Below are positions 37,306 through 47,477 of a stretch of 64,000 nt of DNA, one piece after another (the first letter of the stretch is position 1; the number at the start of each line of letters is the position of its first letter). The notes under the pieces are model-generated. The model had not been told where the DNA came from. It searched no databases and saw only the letters and a list, made by a program, of their open reading frames with translations. The position numbers and the translations under genes were made by a program. The stretch comes from Melampsora larici-populina 98AG31 (Eukaryota > Basidiomycota > Pucciniomycetes > Pucciniales > Melampsoraceae), in contig NW_006768810.1 of the NCBI RefSeq assembly GCF_000204055.1, positions 104,632 through 168,631 of the forward strand, given 5' to 3'.

Positions 37306-38519
37306 TACACCAGGGGGTAATGGTCCTCGGCCTCGGCCGGTTCCTGTGACGATTTCAAAGGTTTCGTCACCAGAACCACCCAGGAAGGTGTGGAACCGGT
37401 TTCGCCGAAACCGTTTCGGACACCGTTCCACGACCGCTTCTGGAACGAGCTGCATCTCGCAACCGTTTGAGAACGGCTGCAGAGGCAGTGGTGAAGCGGT
37501 TTGTTCGACACCGATTGCAATCGGTGTCGAACTGTCAATATATGAACAGTGCATCATCAAAACAGAAACTCAGTTTACCAAAGACCTCAAGAGAAAGAAG
37601 TTAGCTGGTCAGCTATCTAAATGAACGTTACCAGTTGTCTGTGAAAGCTTGACGGACCTGACTATTAGTATGAAACAAATGAATTTATGATTTAACCTAT
37701 ACAATGGCCAAAAACTTAACATACATGTGAGTGGCATTGATTCAGGATTTCCTTGACTGCTCTCTTCATGAGATCATGAGAACTAGAAAGAATCATGGAT
37801 ATAATCATTGGATTAAGAAAACTAACTGTCCAGTGAGTTTGAATGAACTGAACTCAAGTACTGACGTAGTGATTGGATTTCCTTCCCGTAACTCGAATGT
37901 GATCTATAGGATGAATTATCAAGTGTAAAAAGTTTTTAAGATGTTGATCATGATGAGTTATATAATTTTTCATTCATGCCTGACCTTACAAGTTGAACAA
38001 CTTTGTTCCATTATGAGTGGCTCATCTAACATCCAATCATTCTGATAACGGAATTGTTCCAAAGCTCTTGATAGCGCGATACGTACAAAAAGAAAAAAAA
38101 AGATGATATAAAAAAGTCTAGGTCAGTATAAGGTTGGGAGTCAATTAAAACTGATCTGAAAGAAAGTCCAAGAGAGACTTTTCGCAATCGATCTGCTCAT
38201 TTCTGCCTTTTTTCTAAGATTCTTGATCACAATGAATATTCAAACCTTGAAGAATCTTAGATGGAAATGTGAGGGATAAAACAATTAATAAGATCATCAT
38301 TATAGAATTACTAAACATAATTGAAAAGGCAAGCTTGAGGATTAGATTAAAGCTCTGTTTTTTTTTTGGTTTTTTGGGATGTAAAGATTTTAGAAGAATT
38401 ATATACTTTTTCACCAAAATCAGATGACATTCCAAAAACATAATGAAGGTATTGAGGAATTTTAGTTTTATGAATCGGTTGACGATTTGAAAGCATAACA
38501 ATATGACACACGGGTGCTC

Positions 38520-39670
38520 CGTGAAAAACCCTGTCGGAACCGGCCCCGCGACAGCCTGTCGCCCGGCATATGTATATATTTACATAGCCAGCGACAGATA
38601 CACTTTTGGCCAGCGACACTTCAAGTTTTTGTGCGACAGTTGGTTCGGTTTTGCGACATCTCATCCCTGTTCAGCTCATAGGTCGGTGCTGCGACACCTT
38701 TGCCCTTTAACCGATCTTGACTTTGATTGTCCAGCTTATTAGATATCACAACTCACCTCAATTTGCGATCTCATTTCACCACGTCCGACTTTGGATTCCA
38801 CCTCGTAGCCGATCCATCTCCATCTTTCAATGGGAGATCCGCCGAGTAAGTACCTTTGTCATCTACGCTGATTTTAGGATCAATATCACTCATTGACCTC
38901 TTTGATTTCTCCCAGAAATCATTTGCACCTGCTTGCAATGTGTGATCAAAACATGCACGGGTCCAGATGGAAAAACCATACAAGGCCAATTTCAGTCACG
39001 TAGAACTCAACTGAGTCATCATCAACGCGATATCAGACTACCTCAATTACCTCATCTACCCCAAGCTTCACACTTGACTTCTGCAAGAGACAATAACGAT
39101 AGCGACTCAGACGGGGGAAAACAAATGTATGATGAGCGGTGAGAAGACACCAGATCGTAGGGGTTTATATACGCAAGCAAGTAGGCTGGTGAGATCTTCA
39201 GACGGCTCGGGTATGACAAGACCCTTTGAGATTGACCGCTCATGTGACGAGCTTCCCCTTCAGGAAAATTTGCCATTGTGCTGTGAGAAAATAAATGAAA
39301 ACAGTGAGGGATGTGAAAGGAAAACCGGACTAACCTGGCCTGAGACGTTTGATCCTTTACGTCACTGATGATTTCAACTGCTGCTGTACTGCTAAAGTCG
39401 TTCGAGATTTGGAGTCTGGACTGCTGGAGTGGTTCGAGAAGGATTTGGCGGATCCAGATCAAGAGGTGCGATGAAGAGGGAAGAAGGGCGAAGGAGATGT
39501 CGCAGGCAGATCGGAGGGGGAGTGGGGATGAGATGTCGCAAAACCAAACCAGCTGTCGCAGGAAAACTTGAAGTGTCGCTGGCCAAAAGTGTATCTGTCG
39601 CTGGCTATGTAAATATATACATATGCCGGGCGACAGGCTGTCGCGGGGCCGGTTCCGACAGGGTTTTTCA
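38520..39670. mobile_element. Long-TIR element (~1.15 kb) inside the nested element
   Basis: About 150 bp at each end are inverse copies: GTGAAAAACCCTGTCGG at the left is inverted at about 39655-39671. They continue through GCGACAGCCTGTCGC, a TATATATTTACAT-type stretch and several GCGACA/TGTCGC words. I could not find a clean target duplication, so limits are approximate. Between the arms is a short two-exon gene fragment. Confidence 0.7.
38830..39142 (+). pseudogene. Truncated Cys/His-rich gene, KDZ-associated N-terminal type
   Basis: Exons 38830-38845 and 38916-39142 give 80 aa. The core reads IICTCLQCVIKTC followed by QGQFQSRRTQLSHHQRD, a CxC...HH cluster. It resembles the N-terminal zinc-binding-like segment found at the start of many basidiomycete KDZ-related proteins, which would normally continue for hundreds of residues; here a stop follows. 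I read it as a 5' gene fragment kept or captured in a non-autonomous element. The family assignment is from memory of the motif only. Confidence 0.5.
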
Positions 39671-39685
39671 CGCAGTGTCAACGTG

Positions 39686-39775
39686 GTCAGCATGGTGTAG
39701 CGGCAAGAGGCACAGTTTGGGCCTATGCTCAGTTTTGAACCTGTGTTCAAGTCCCGCTGCTCCATTCCCTTTTTG
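39686..39775 (+). ncRNA. tRNA-like (SINE-type or tRNA pseudogene) sequence
   Basis: A box A-like TGGTGTAGCGG (39693-39703) and a canonical box B GTTCAAGTC (39745-39753) are spaced as in a tRNA gene and followed by a T-run at 39769. The cloverleaf does not fold well: the acceptor pairs only over about 4 bp and the T stem is mispaired. It is therefore a degenerate tRNA-derived sequence, not a functional tRNA. Confidence 0.55.
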
Positions 39776-39987
39776 TAAACTCTACGCCATAACCCAGAAC
39801 GTTCCAGGGACCGTGTCCAGGGGTCACCGAGGCGGTTTGCTTGCACCGCCAAAAACGGTGATGGGAACCGCATTCGTGCGGTCCCATCTGAAATCGTCTC
39901 AGAAACGACGCAAGTAGTTTAAAACCGTGACGGCAAGAAAACGGCTTCGAAAACCGTTTTCTTGCCGTAAGTTTACCCCCTGGTGTA

Positions 39988-40057
39988 CGGGTATAGCTCG
40001 CTGAGAATTACATGTATTTCTTCGGGTACTACTCGAAGTGTCTAGGAGCCACAGGTG
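39988..40057. repeat. Right terminal inverted repeat of the KDZ element, outer part
   Basis: Inverse copy of 26072-26141, differing at about one or two positions. It ends GGAGCCACAGGTG immediately before the second ACGGTTTC. Confidence 0.9.
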
Positions 40058-40065
40058 ACGGTTTC

Positions 40066-40197
40066 CCCGCTCCGAAAGTCGGAGATCTAGTTACCATACA
40101 AGTTGAATACAATGGTGGCGACGGCAGCTTATATCAATGTGCTGATGTCGTGTTAGGGGAAGGGACCACTGCTACTGATGGTTGCTTGAGCCAATGA
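40066..40197 (+). pseudogene. BIM1/X325-like copper protein, copy B, displaced 3' part
   Basis: These 43 codons plus a stop resume in frame after the second copy of the 8-bp target duplication (40058-40065). They contain VGDLVTIQVEYNGGDGSLY and YQCADVVLGEG, matching the C-terminal third of copies A and C. They have no start or promoter of their own. Without the insert the gene would encode 169 residues, similar to its neighbours. Confidence 0.88.
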
Positions 40198-41284
40198 AGT
40201 TTTCCACTCTTATTTTCTCTGATGAAATTATCATGGGTTTTTCTTACAGCAATGAAATCTGTCAAATCTTAAAGCAGCCATCATCTTCTCATTCATCTGG
40301 CTTAAGCGTCTTTAATTGTAACTTTTAAATGAGCCGTTATATGAGTATCGGACCAAACCGCAAAAGGCATGCCATTGCCACACTACGTCTTGTCAAAGCT
40401 ATGGCAATGCAAGGAAGTAGCAAATCATCACACCTAATCATTTCTGAGGCATCAAGCTACAAAACGCCTACAGTCGCGTTGCCCAAAGACCCTCACACGC
40501 AAACCCTCACACGCAATATGAGGATCCATCGGCGCAGCGTGTTTGCTTTAATGGCTCCAGTCGGGTTATCTGTTTTATATACACACATCCAGCACGTCCC
40601 ATAAGTCTTATCCCGAATCCCTCACTAACCTTTTTGAGTTATTGCGGCAAAATTACACCAGCACTAATGAATTGAATGGTAAGTAGAATTGACATCACAT
40701 GATTCTAATTGATTTCATGAAAAGCCATGATTCCTCAACCATTACTCTATCACCAAGCTTCACAGTCGTGGATCCTGGGCAAAGATTAATGGAACATCTT
40801 TCGAAAACTCTCTAGGGTGAATTGTATTTAGGCTGGTGTTGAAAGTGGCCAGTGGATTAAATGCAAATATGTATATGCAGTAATACTCAATGTGATCTAT
40901 GTGGGGAATTCAACGCGGTGGATCAAAGGAAAGTATTGGGGCACCAGCCTGAGCTTGACTGCATGAGTTCAGCTGCTTGGTATTCGAGCTGGAGCCCATA
41001 GGAGCTCGGGCAAAAAGATAGGCCAGATAGCAACCAAAGACAGCACCCGACAATGGCCATCATCTTGCCTCAAGTTTCCCTATGTACCGGCTCCCGGTGC
41101 TGGGTCTCTCTTGTAGTCACTGAGAAAGCAGTTTTCCCCGTCAGACAACACGATACATCACACTGATTTGCCTGATTCTCAACATTTCCACTCAACCTCT
41201 CACTTGAATCTTATCAAAACTCTGACACTTTGATTCAACCAATCTCAAAATTTCACGTAGTGTTTTAACATCACTCATCACATC
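40198..41284. other. Intergenic between BIM1-like copies B and C
   Basis: 3' flank of copy B and promoter of copy C. Pieces near 40860-40950 resemble the region downstream of copy A, in line with segmental duplication. No further gene. Confidence 0.45.
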
Positions 41285-41914
41285 ATGTTCTCTAAGGCTT
41301 TGCCTTCACTTTTGGTGGCTCTGGTCTTAGCTAGTCTTACGTCGGCCCATTTCACTCTGAACTCACCTAAAAGTCGAATAATAGATGAAGCCAAGGAAAC
41401 TTCTTTCTGTGGTGGCGTGTGAGTACAAAATTTTCTCATTTTACTTTGCTGATCCTGCTTGGTCTTAAAAGGTTTTGTTACTTTTCTCTCCATCTTAGTC
41501 CGACTCTTACTGAGTCTGAGCGAACGGATTTTCCCCTCTCGGCTCCAGCAACCGTTAGCATAACCTCGTATAACGATACTGCCCATGTGGCTATCATCCT
41601 CAGTGTAGAACGTGACCCCACCGAGCTTTCACATTTCAAAACCAAGGGCAAGTTCAATTATCTAATGAATTTTGGTAAGCTATCCTAAAATCATTATTTC
41701 AACAAAAGGTTTTAATTCATTGAGGGTTTTTTTTCGAATCTTTCAAGTCGAAATCAAAGGCCAAGAAACTTTCACTTTTACAGTTAACATTTCACACTTG
41801 AAAGATCGATTCCAAAAGTCACCTCTGAAAGCCGGAGATTATGCTACGATCCAAGTTGAATACAATGGCGGTGGTGAGCCATTATACCAATGTGCTGATG
41901 TAATCTTAGTCTAA
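41285..41914 (+). CDS. BIM1/X325-like secreted protein, copy C, altered copper site
   Basis: Exons 41285-41418, 41499-41674 and 41748-41914 give 158 aa with the same intron positions as copies A and B. The signal peptide ends before the mature His (SA|HFTLNSPKSR), and FCGG is present. The second brace histidine stretch is changed: copies A and B have SHH, while this copy has ITSYNDTAHV. The conserved GGDG of the C-terminal region is GGGE here (EYNGGGEPLYQCADVILV). The Cys pair is reduced as well (FTFTVNI instead of FCFMVDV). The reading frame is intact, so it is probably expressed but may not bind copper in the usual way. Confidence 0.86.
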
Positions 41915-42821
41915 GACCCCACTTCTGATCACGAGGCTCCTATCAGATAATGAATTTTTTAAACTCTTGTTCTCTGCGATGAAATCATCGTGAAGTTTTC
42001 TTGTAGCAACAGAATCTGTTAAATTTATAAGTTGTCATTATCTTCTCTGTCATCTGGCTTAAGCATTTTCAACTGTAACGTCAAGTCAATACCATTTGTT
42101 TATTATAAGCACCAAACAAAACCTCCTTTGGAATCCATGTATGTATGTCTTAAGACAAGAGATGGTCAAGATAGCGTTGAAAACACTTATGAAGTATGGG
42201 TTAAATCAGTAAAGCCTGTTTCATAAATCTTATTCAGCATCCATCACCATTTTGTGAACCATTTTGTGAGTCGTTCAGGCAAATTGGAGAAGTTAAATTG
42301 ATATGACTATTTCACCATATAAACCCTACAATTCTATAAAAACTCCTGATTCCTCAACCATGACTCTATCACCATAAACATCATAACTTATTCAATAATA
42401 CCTCAAATGATAAATACTCATCTTACTGAAAATTGAACTACCCAAAAAATCATTGAACCAATTAAATCATTCAAAAAGTCAGCTTTTTTCAAAACATCTT
42501 TCATACAATTTCAAATCAATCAGAAAACAAAAAAAATCTCTAAATGATATTCTGCATATTCTGTCACTAGGTTTTCTTATTTGCCATAAATCATGACTGT
42601 TTTTTCCTTGGAAGATTCTTTTTAATATACCTCTGTTATGATCTTTTTAAATTTCAAAACTTGGTCGATCATTAAACAAAATTCAAAAACAGATAAAAGA
42701 TAAATAAAAAATTGTGTAAGCACAGAAAGAAAGATTCATATATATATATATATATATATATAACTTACCTGAAAGAAATCACACTCTAAGATCCAATAGA
42801 AACCTATCCGATTCAAACAGT
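41915..42821. other. Intergenic; contains an AT dinucleotide run
   Basis: A TA/AT microsatellite lies near 42738-42762. No gene seen. It separates the convergent copy C and mL38 genes. Confidence 0.5.
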
Positions 42822-44457
42822 TCACGTATCTTTATTAACTTCAACCGATTTCTCCCACGGAATCACAGGAGGATGACGATGAGTTAAAGGTAGAGGAGTA
42901 TAAGGTGCTAATCTAGCATGTCCAGAATAAGGTTTAGGTGTTCTTCCATAATAAGGTTCAGGGATGTCTATTATTTTTTTCGAGTACCATGAAGGAAAAA
43001 GGAAAACCGATCAGAAAAACAAAAAGGCAAGGAAAACTTTTTTTGTTGGCTAAAAAAACTGAAAATGGGCTCAACTGAGATGATTTTTGTAAATGTTAGA
43101 AATCAACTTCGATTCTTGTTCTCTCCATTTACAAGTCCAACTTATAACTCCAGAAGCTTGCATGTTAGTACTCTGAATCCAATCACGAGCTGAGAAACCT
43201 AATCGATTAAGTTCAGGTAAAGAATCCAGTTTAGAAGATTGTTTAAAAAGTAATAAAGTATAACGATGTAGTGATGATCCACGAGCTGGATGTGGTGGTA
43301 TATAAGAAAGTTGAGTCAGATTTGTTTCGTCAATGGCTAATTCTGGACTTGAGGTTGCAGAAATGGGTAGGTTCGGTCTAGAAAGATTTATTTGATCAAA
43401 GATAAAGTCATGAGTCAGATTGTTGATATTCATTGTTTTGATAATAGGTAGGTAGGTGATATTGAAAGAAGTAAAAGATGTACACGAGCCAATGAAGATA
43501 TGGGGTGAATGATTGATTAGATGGATCGGGTACATCTTTCGGTAAGTTGAAAGGACGAATAAGTCAGTCAAAACTGTTGTATTGATAAAATTCGAATTTT
43601 CGTAAGTACCTGGATCAACCATCATTAGGGTATACAATTCTCCCTCTGGATGGAAAACTTGAACACGGATTGTGGGAGGTGTAATGGACTAGATTGGTGA
43701 TTAAGAAGCGGTTGCATGCTTTAGTTCATGAATTACTGATCGGAGGTTCATCTTCCACAAGGAATCCAACTCACTTTTGAAGCACTTATAAAGGTACCAA
43801 CACTGATCGGAGTATTCTGGAAATTGGCACGAAGATCTGCAGTAGGAGCAATTGCAGGTAAGATATCAGGAAAGACACGTAGTCGATGGACGGTTTCCAT
43901 CTATGTATATTGAAAGAACGAACGAGAATCAAATCAAAGTCAGCTTCGAGGGAAGCGCAAGGAAATTATGATCATGGTAAGCTACGAGACATCATACTTA
44001 CCAATCGTCCTAATCTACCAGCTTCTCTCCATTCCTTTTCTTTCAGATGACGATAGACAGCTTTAGACATATCACCAAGTCCAGCTTTATGACGAACTCT
44101 AACATTTACATCATTAATTTGACTTTCAATCTCAAGTTTTGTGATGGTTTTTTTAAGATTTTCATCATTTGGGTTTTCTTTAAGTTTTAATTGTAGTTCT
44201 CCTAGTTTTAATTCTAGTTGTTTTGAATTTTGTTTTAAGAAAGCTATTGCTTCATCATATGCTGGAATCACACCAGGTCTGACGATCGGTTGTCTTGGTG
44301 TTCTGAGAGGTAGATTCGTTGGAGGTTCTTGAGGTAAGGTTGATGGGCCGACATTATTTGAGGTTGTGGAATAGTTGAAGTTGATTCTTTTTGATTGGTT
44401 CCTAAGATAGCTTGAATATGATATCAAACATCGATTGAAATGGTTTGTTGAAGTCAT
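42822..44457 (-). CDS. MRPL35: Mitochondrial large ribosomal subunit protein mL38 (yeast Mrpl35 type)
   Basis: mL38 is a structural protein of the mitochondrial large subunit with a PEBP-like C-terminal fold. Six exons: 44002-44457, 43775-43900, 43610-43688, 43484-43535, 43076-43377, 42822-42967. They total 1161 nt, 386 aa. Residues ~90-150 hold the family helix ending KAVYRHLKEKEWREAG. The PEBP signature is reassembled over exons 3-5 as LYTLMMVDPD, VPDPSNQSFTPYLHWLV and SYIPPHPARGSSLHRYTLLL. The tail IPEPYYGRTPKPYS is typical of mL38. The start at 44457 follows an in-frame upstream ATG at 44487, which would add ten residues; the short one gives a better presequence (NHFNRCLISYSSYLRNQSKR). 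Intron 5 uses a weaker GTTGAG donor, set by frame and homology. Confidence 0.88.
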
Positions 44458-44724
44458 CTTGAGATATATCATGAGAATGCTGAGCAAGAATGGTCACTCC
44501 AACTTTTTCTGTTTACCATCTCGGCCAAACAGAGCACTACGTATAAGGCTATTTTACCGCCGTGATATGTCTATAGGGAGTTTTCGACGAGCTGCGCACC
44601 CGGTTAAAACATAATCCCGCAGCCTGGAATATCCTAATATCCTATCAAGCTCACTAGAACTTTTTCATGCTGAAGCTTTCTCAAACACCAACCAACATCA
44701 GCACCAAGTTTTCCATACAACATC
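44458..44724. promoter_or_regulatory. Shared divergent promoter, mL38 / CGR1
   Basis: Only 267 bp separate the two start codons, so both genes must be driven from this interval. Both act in ribosome production, mitochondrial and cytosolic. Shared control is an inference from spacing. Confidence 0.6.
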
Positions 44725-45030
44725 ATGTCAACCGATATAATTCCTCAAACTACTTCAACACTAGAACCATCAACAAACCCCTCAAAACAGTCCAAATCAT
44801 GGGCAAAACGACAAGTAGAGAGACAAAAGATGGAAACAGTTAAAACTTTAGAAAGACAAATCAAATCAGAATTAGAATCCGAAGCAGAAAGAAAAAAAGA
44901 AGCCAATCGGATTAGAAAATTAAAAGTAGCCGAAAAAGAAAGATTAGAAAAACTTAGTCTGAAACTTAGTCAAAAGAAATTGGCTAGAATGAAAAAACGA
45001 CTTGGTAGAACTAAGAAAGTGTCTGGTTGA
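44725..45030 (+). CDS. CGR1: rRNA-processing protein CGR1
   Basis: CGR1 is a small, very basic nucleolar protein needed for 60S pre-rRNA processing in yeast. The 101-aa single-exon frame fits the family length. It has the conserved SWAKRQVERQKMETVKTLER opening of the domain, then a long charged coiled coil with Arg/Lys/Glu heptads (ERKKEANRIRKLKVAEKERL) and the end SQKKLARMKKRLGRTKK. The first 25 residues are Ser/Thr-rich, as in homologues. It is transcribed away from mL38. Confidence 0.85.
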   Translation: MSTDIIPQTTSTLEPSTNPSKQSKSWAKRQVERQKMETVKTLERQIKSELESEAERKKEANRIRKLKVAEKERLEKLSLKLSQKKLARMKKRLGRTKKVSG

Positions 45031-45899
45031 TTTAAGTTCTTTTGATCTTTCTTTTGAAGATTGAAATGCTTGAATTAAAGAATTCATCACGTACGTTTGT
45101 CTTCTTCTTCTTTTCAAAATATATGTTGGTCTTTGAATGCGGTTTTTTCTAACAGGTTGGTTCATTTCCTTTTTACATCAAATCCTTCAGTGTACAATCC
45201 CGCTTGCTTGCATTAAAACGAAACCTTCGATAGACGATCTTTATTCCTCGACTTACGAGCTACATGAGCATGTCAAACATCAAACATCTACTTCACTTGA
45301 GATTTTTAATCAGTCTTGAGACATTCTTTCATTCTTTCCTCGATCAAAATGTTGCTCAAACCAAAGTCAATTACGTCTATATTCGGGTTATGTAGTTTGA
45401 TGCGAACACACGCGTCTCATATTTTCAACAAAACGGTGTAAGGCTACAGCCTGGCTCAGTAGCACAAAGTTGATCTTCTCGGTATTCTTCTGGTCTGACT
45501 GAGCTCCTTAAAATTAGTGTCATTATGGGGTTCCTAGAATTTACTATTTAATTTGAGTACTGGGTAATTTGTGAGATTTTTGTCAAGAGATTTTCACGCC
45601 ATGTTACATTTTTGTCTCGATTTGGTTGGCAAAATATATGTTACATAGGATATTTGGATTGAACAACAAGATATTAATCAAGTTTACTGAAAAAAATACA
45701 AAAGTTTGACCAGCACTTGAAAAAAGGTATTTACACGATAATTTGAATTTAACTGTAGTACCATGAAATCAATTGGGAATAAGATGATGAGAAATCCATG
45801 AGGTCACGTTGAGAATAATTCGCCTCAATGTGCGCCTCGAGAGTCGACAGCCATAATGACCACCGACACCACTCCGAGTGGCAGTGCGTAACGTTATCA
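45031..45899. other. Intergenic, 3' flanks of CGR1 and of the secreted-protein gene
   Basis: 45750-45899 is the 3' region of the minus-strand secreted-protein gene. It is still similar to the 3' region of the paralogue at 47888-48010 (shared GGTGTCGGTGGT and CAACGTGACCTCATG). Nothing else is recognised. Confidence 0.5.
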
Positions 45900-46213
45900 T
45901 TATGCTCTTGCAAGATCTTCCGGTGGCTTGGGCATCTTGGGCGGTGCTTGTCGTTTTTGAAGCGTAGATTCAATCTGATTATCGAGAAAACAGGACGTGA
46001 TCAACGACATTGACTAGAAACCAATGAGATTTGATAAAAGCAGAACTAGAACAAAAAACTTACGGGAGTAGATAGGTATGATGGTGGGATTCCATCTCTC
46101 TTATTCATACCATCGCCCTGCGGAGCTGGTGCTCCGTTACAGACAGAAACAACAAGTATCAAGAGCGAAGCAGATTTGACGAAACCGAGTATGAGAGGAT
46201 AAAGATTGATCAT
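45900..46213 (-). CDS. Small secreted protein, Kex2-processed family, copy 1
   Basis: Exons 46064-46213 and 45900-45974 give 74 aa. It shares with its two paralogues a signal peptide (SLLILVVSVCNGAP), a first dibasic site (GDGMNKRDG), one intron at the same place, and a second site LQKRQ. Only 16 residues follow LQKRQ (starting APPKMPKPPEDL). The position matching the paralogues' start ATG is ATA here, so translation must use an ATG 21 nt upstream, adding MINLYPL before the signal peptide. It may be a weakened copy. Function is unknown; secreted, Kex2-cleaved small proteins of this kind are often effector or surface-peptide precursors in rusts. Confidence 0.68.
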
Positions 46214-47477
46214 GCGGTTAACTCCCTACAGGTCGAATCAAATTCAGAGGAATCCTCAAGGATTGATTCAGAGTATCAGGTAAGAAGCGTGACGCTTCTG
46301 ATCTGTGATCGAACACTAGCGTATATGCTTACATGATTGTTACCGCATTGCATCACACCAGTCTGGATGAGCATTTTGTCACGCTCAGGAAGCCAACACA
46401 CAAAGGTTATGGTGTTATCATCATCAAGCAGCATCTTTTTCTTCGTTGCTATTTGTCAAAAATTTCTACCAAACCCAAAGATCATTGAGATGTTCAGCTT
46501 TCTGCGAGTGAGCCAGGCTGTAGCATTTTGAACGAAAATGTCGAATATGATGTGCGAAAGGAAATAAGCTGGTCCTCCGAACCCTAGTCAACTTCAAAAA
46601 CCAAAAAAGTCAATGAGAAGATTTAACTTTTCTACAATTTGAACGCAGTCCAATTGATGGTCCTGAAGGTCCACAGTCAAAAGTGATTTTTATTGTGGTT
46701 TCATCAGATTTCATAGTCGATGAAATGCAAACATCCCAGAGAGTCTTCTGTTTTGGAAGTTTTGATTTTGCTTCGACTCTTGAGATGAACACTTGCAAAC
46801 CATTTCCGCTTCATGATTACAGCCTCGCTGCTCCTCCAAAGACACGTCCGATGTATTGGCATGTTAGGTTTAAACCAGACTGCACTTTATGCCAGTAACT
46901 CGATCTCGGAAAGCTGTGGTCATTGTCAGATTAATTTCGACGTTATGAATGACGGTTCACTTTGACTTCCCACCGCGTGTCTTGCCGTGAGCAACCTGAT
47001 ACACAGTTGGTCAGTCTTCAAACACATAGTGATGGGGCTCAGGATATAGACGTATCTTTGGCTGAGGAGGGCTTTGAAAACAAGGCTGGCTTGGTTTTTT
47101 TGAAATCAACATGATCTGATCTATCGCGGTCAGCCTCGCTGGAGTTAGTCAGTCATTCATTTCTCTTAACTTGGCACGAACTGAGGAGCAGTTTCGCGCG
47201 GCGACTTTAATCAATTATGGTATCCTTCTGAAGCTACTGCAACCTCAACCTTTCGGGCTGGTACCTCTTCAGCGCACATCCACGCTCATTCAGGACTATA
47301 AAACAGCCTCTTCCGAACGCCGTAGAATGTTCATCATCCGCTCCAACCACATAGTTTTCTTTCATCATCAATTATATACTTGTACAAATAAATATTTCAA
47401 GCAAAACCTCTTCTCAGTATATATATTTTTTTCGACTGGTCTTAAAAAAGTGTCAATAAACCCATTTATCTTGGATC
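46214..47477. other. Intergenic with possible gene remnant and start of duplicated promoter block
   Basis: Around 46620-46900 a plus-strand frame (starting MIFIVVSSDFIVDEM) looks like a protein remnant I cannot name. From about 46910 the sequence matches 48840 onward, the upstream region of the third paralogue. Confidence 0.45.
47297..47303 (+). promoter_or_regulatory. TATA box of secreted-protein copy 2
   Basis: TATAAAA in the context GGACTATAAAACAGCCTCTT, 181 bp upstream of the ATG. The same context is kept at the same distance in copy 3. Confidence 0.65.

Larger units (their letters stand above)
37308..39985. mobile_element. 2.7 kb element nested in the KDZ right arm (CACCAGGGGGTAA termini)
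   Basis: Ends CACCAGGGGGTAA and TTACCCCCTGGTG with TA on both sides (37306-37307, 39986-39987). Comparison with the uninterrupted left KDZ arm (ACCCGTAGTGTCAC) confirms the insertion point and the 2-bp TA duplication. Both ends are GC-richer than the surroundings and full of short AACCG/CGGTT palindromes, like subterminal binding repeats. The superfamily is unsure: the 2-bp duplication and CAC start resemble CACTA-like or Tc1-like elements. No own transposase is seen. Confidence 0.8.
26072..40057. mobile_element. Giant KDZ-type DNA transposon, 13,986 bp, apparently intact
   Basis: Termini are long inverted repeats. The left end starts CACCTGTGGCTCCTAGAGAC, and the right end is its inverse (GGAGCCACAGGTG ends at 40057). 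The left repeat runs to about 26385. Its right counterpart is 39988-40057 continuing at 37305 down to about 37100, because another element sits inside it. The flanks ACGGTTTC (26064-26071, 40058-40065) are a perfect 8-bp duplication. Inside are an open 11-exon KDZ transposase (-), an open 5-exon companion gene (+), an inverted-repeat array, a 141-bp tandem repeat and a MITE. Without the nested 2.7 kb insertion it would be about 11.3 kb. KDZ elements are known in basidiomycetes. Confidence 0.9.

Noticed and set aside
46337..46898. Plus-strand frames between secreted-protein copies 1 and 2
   Set aside because: Possible remnant of a protein gene, but no consistent start, intron or recognised motif; kept only as a remark.
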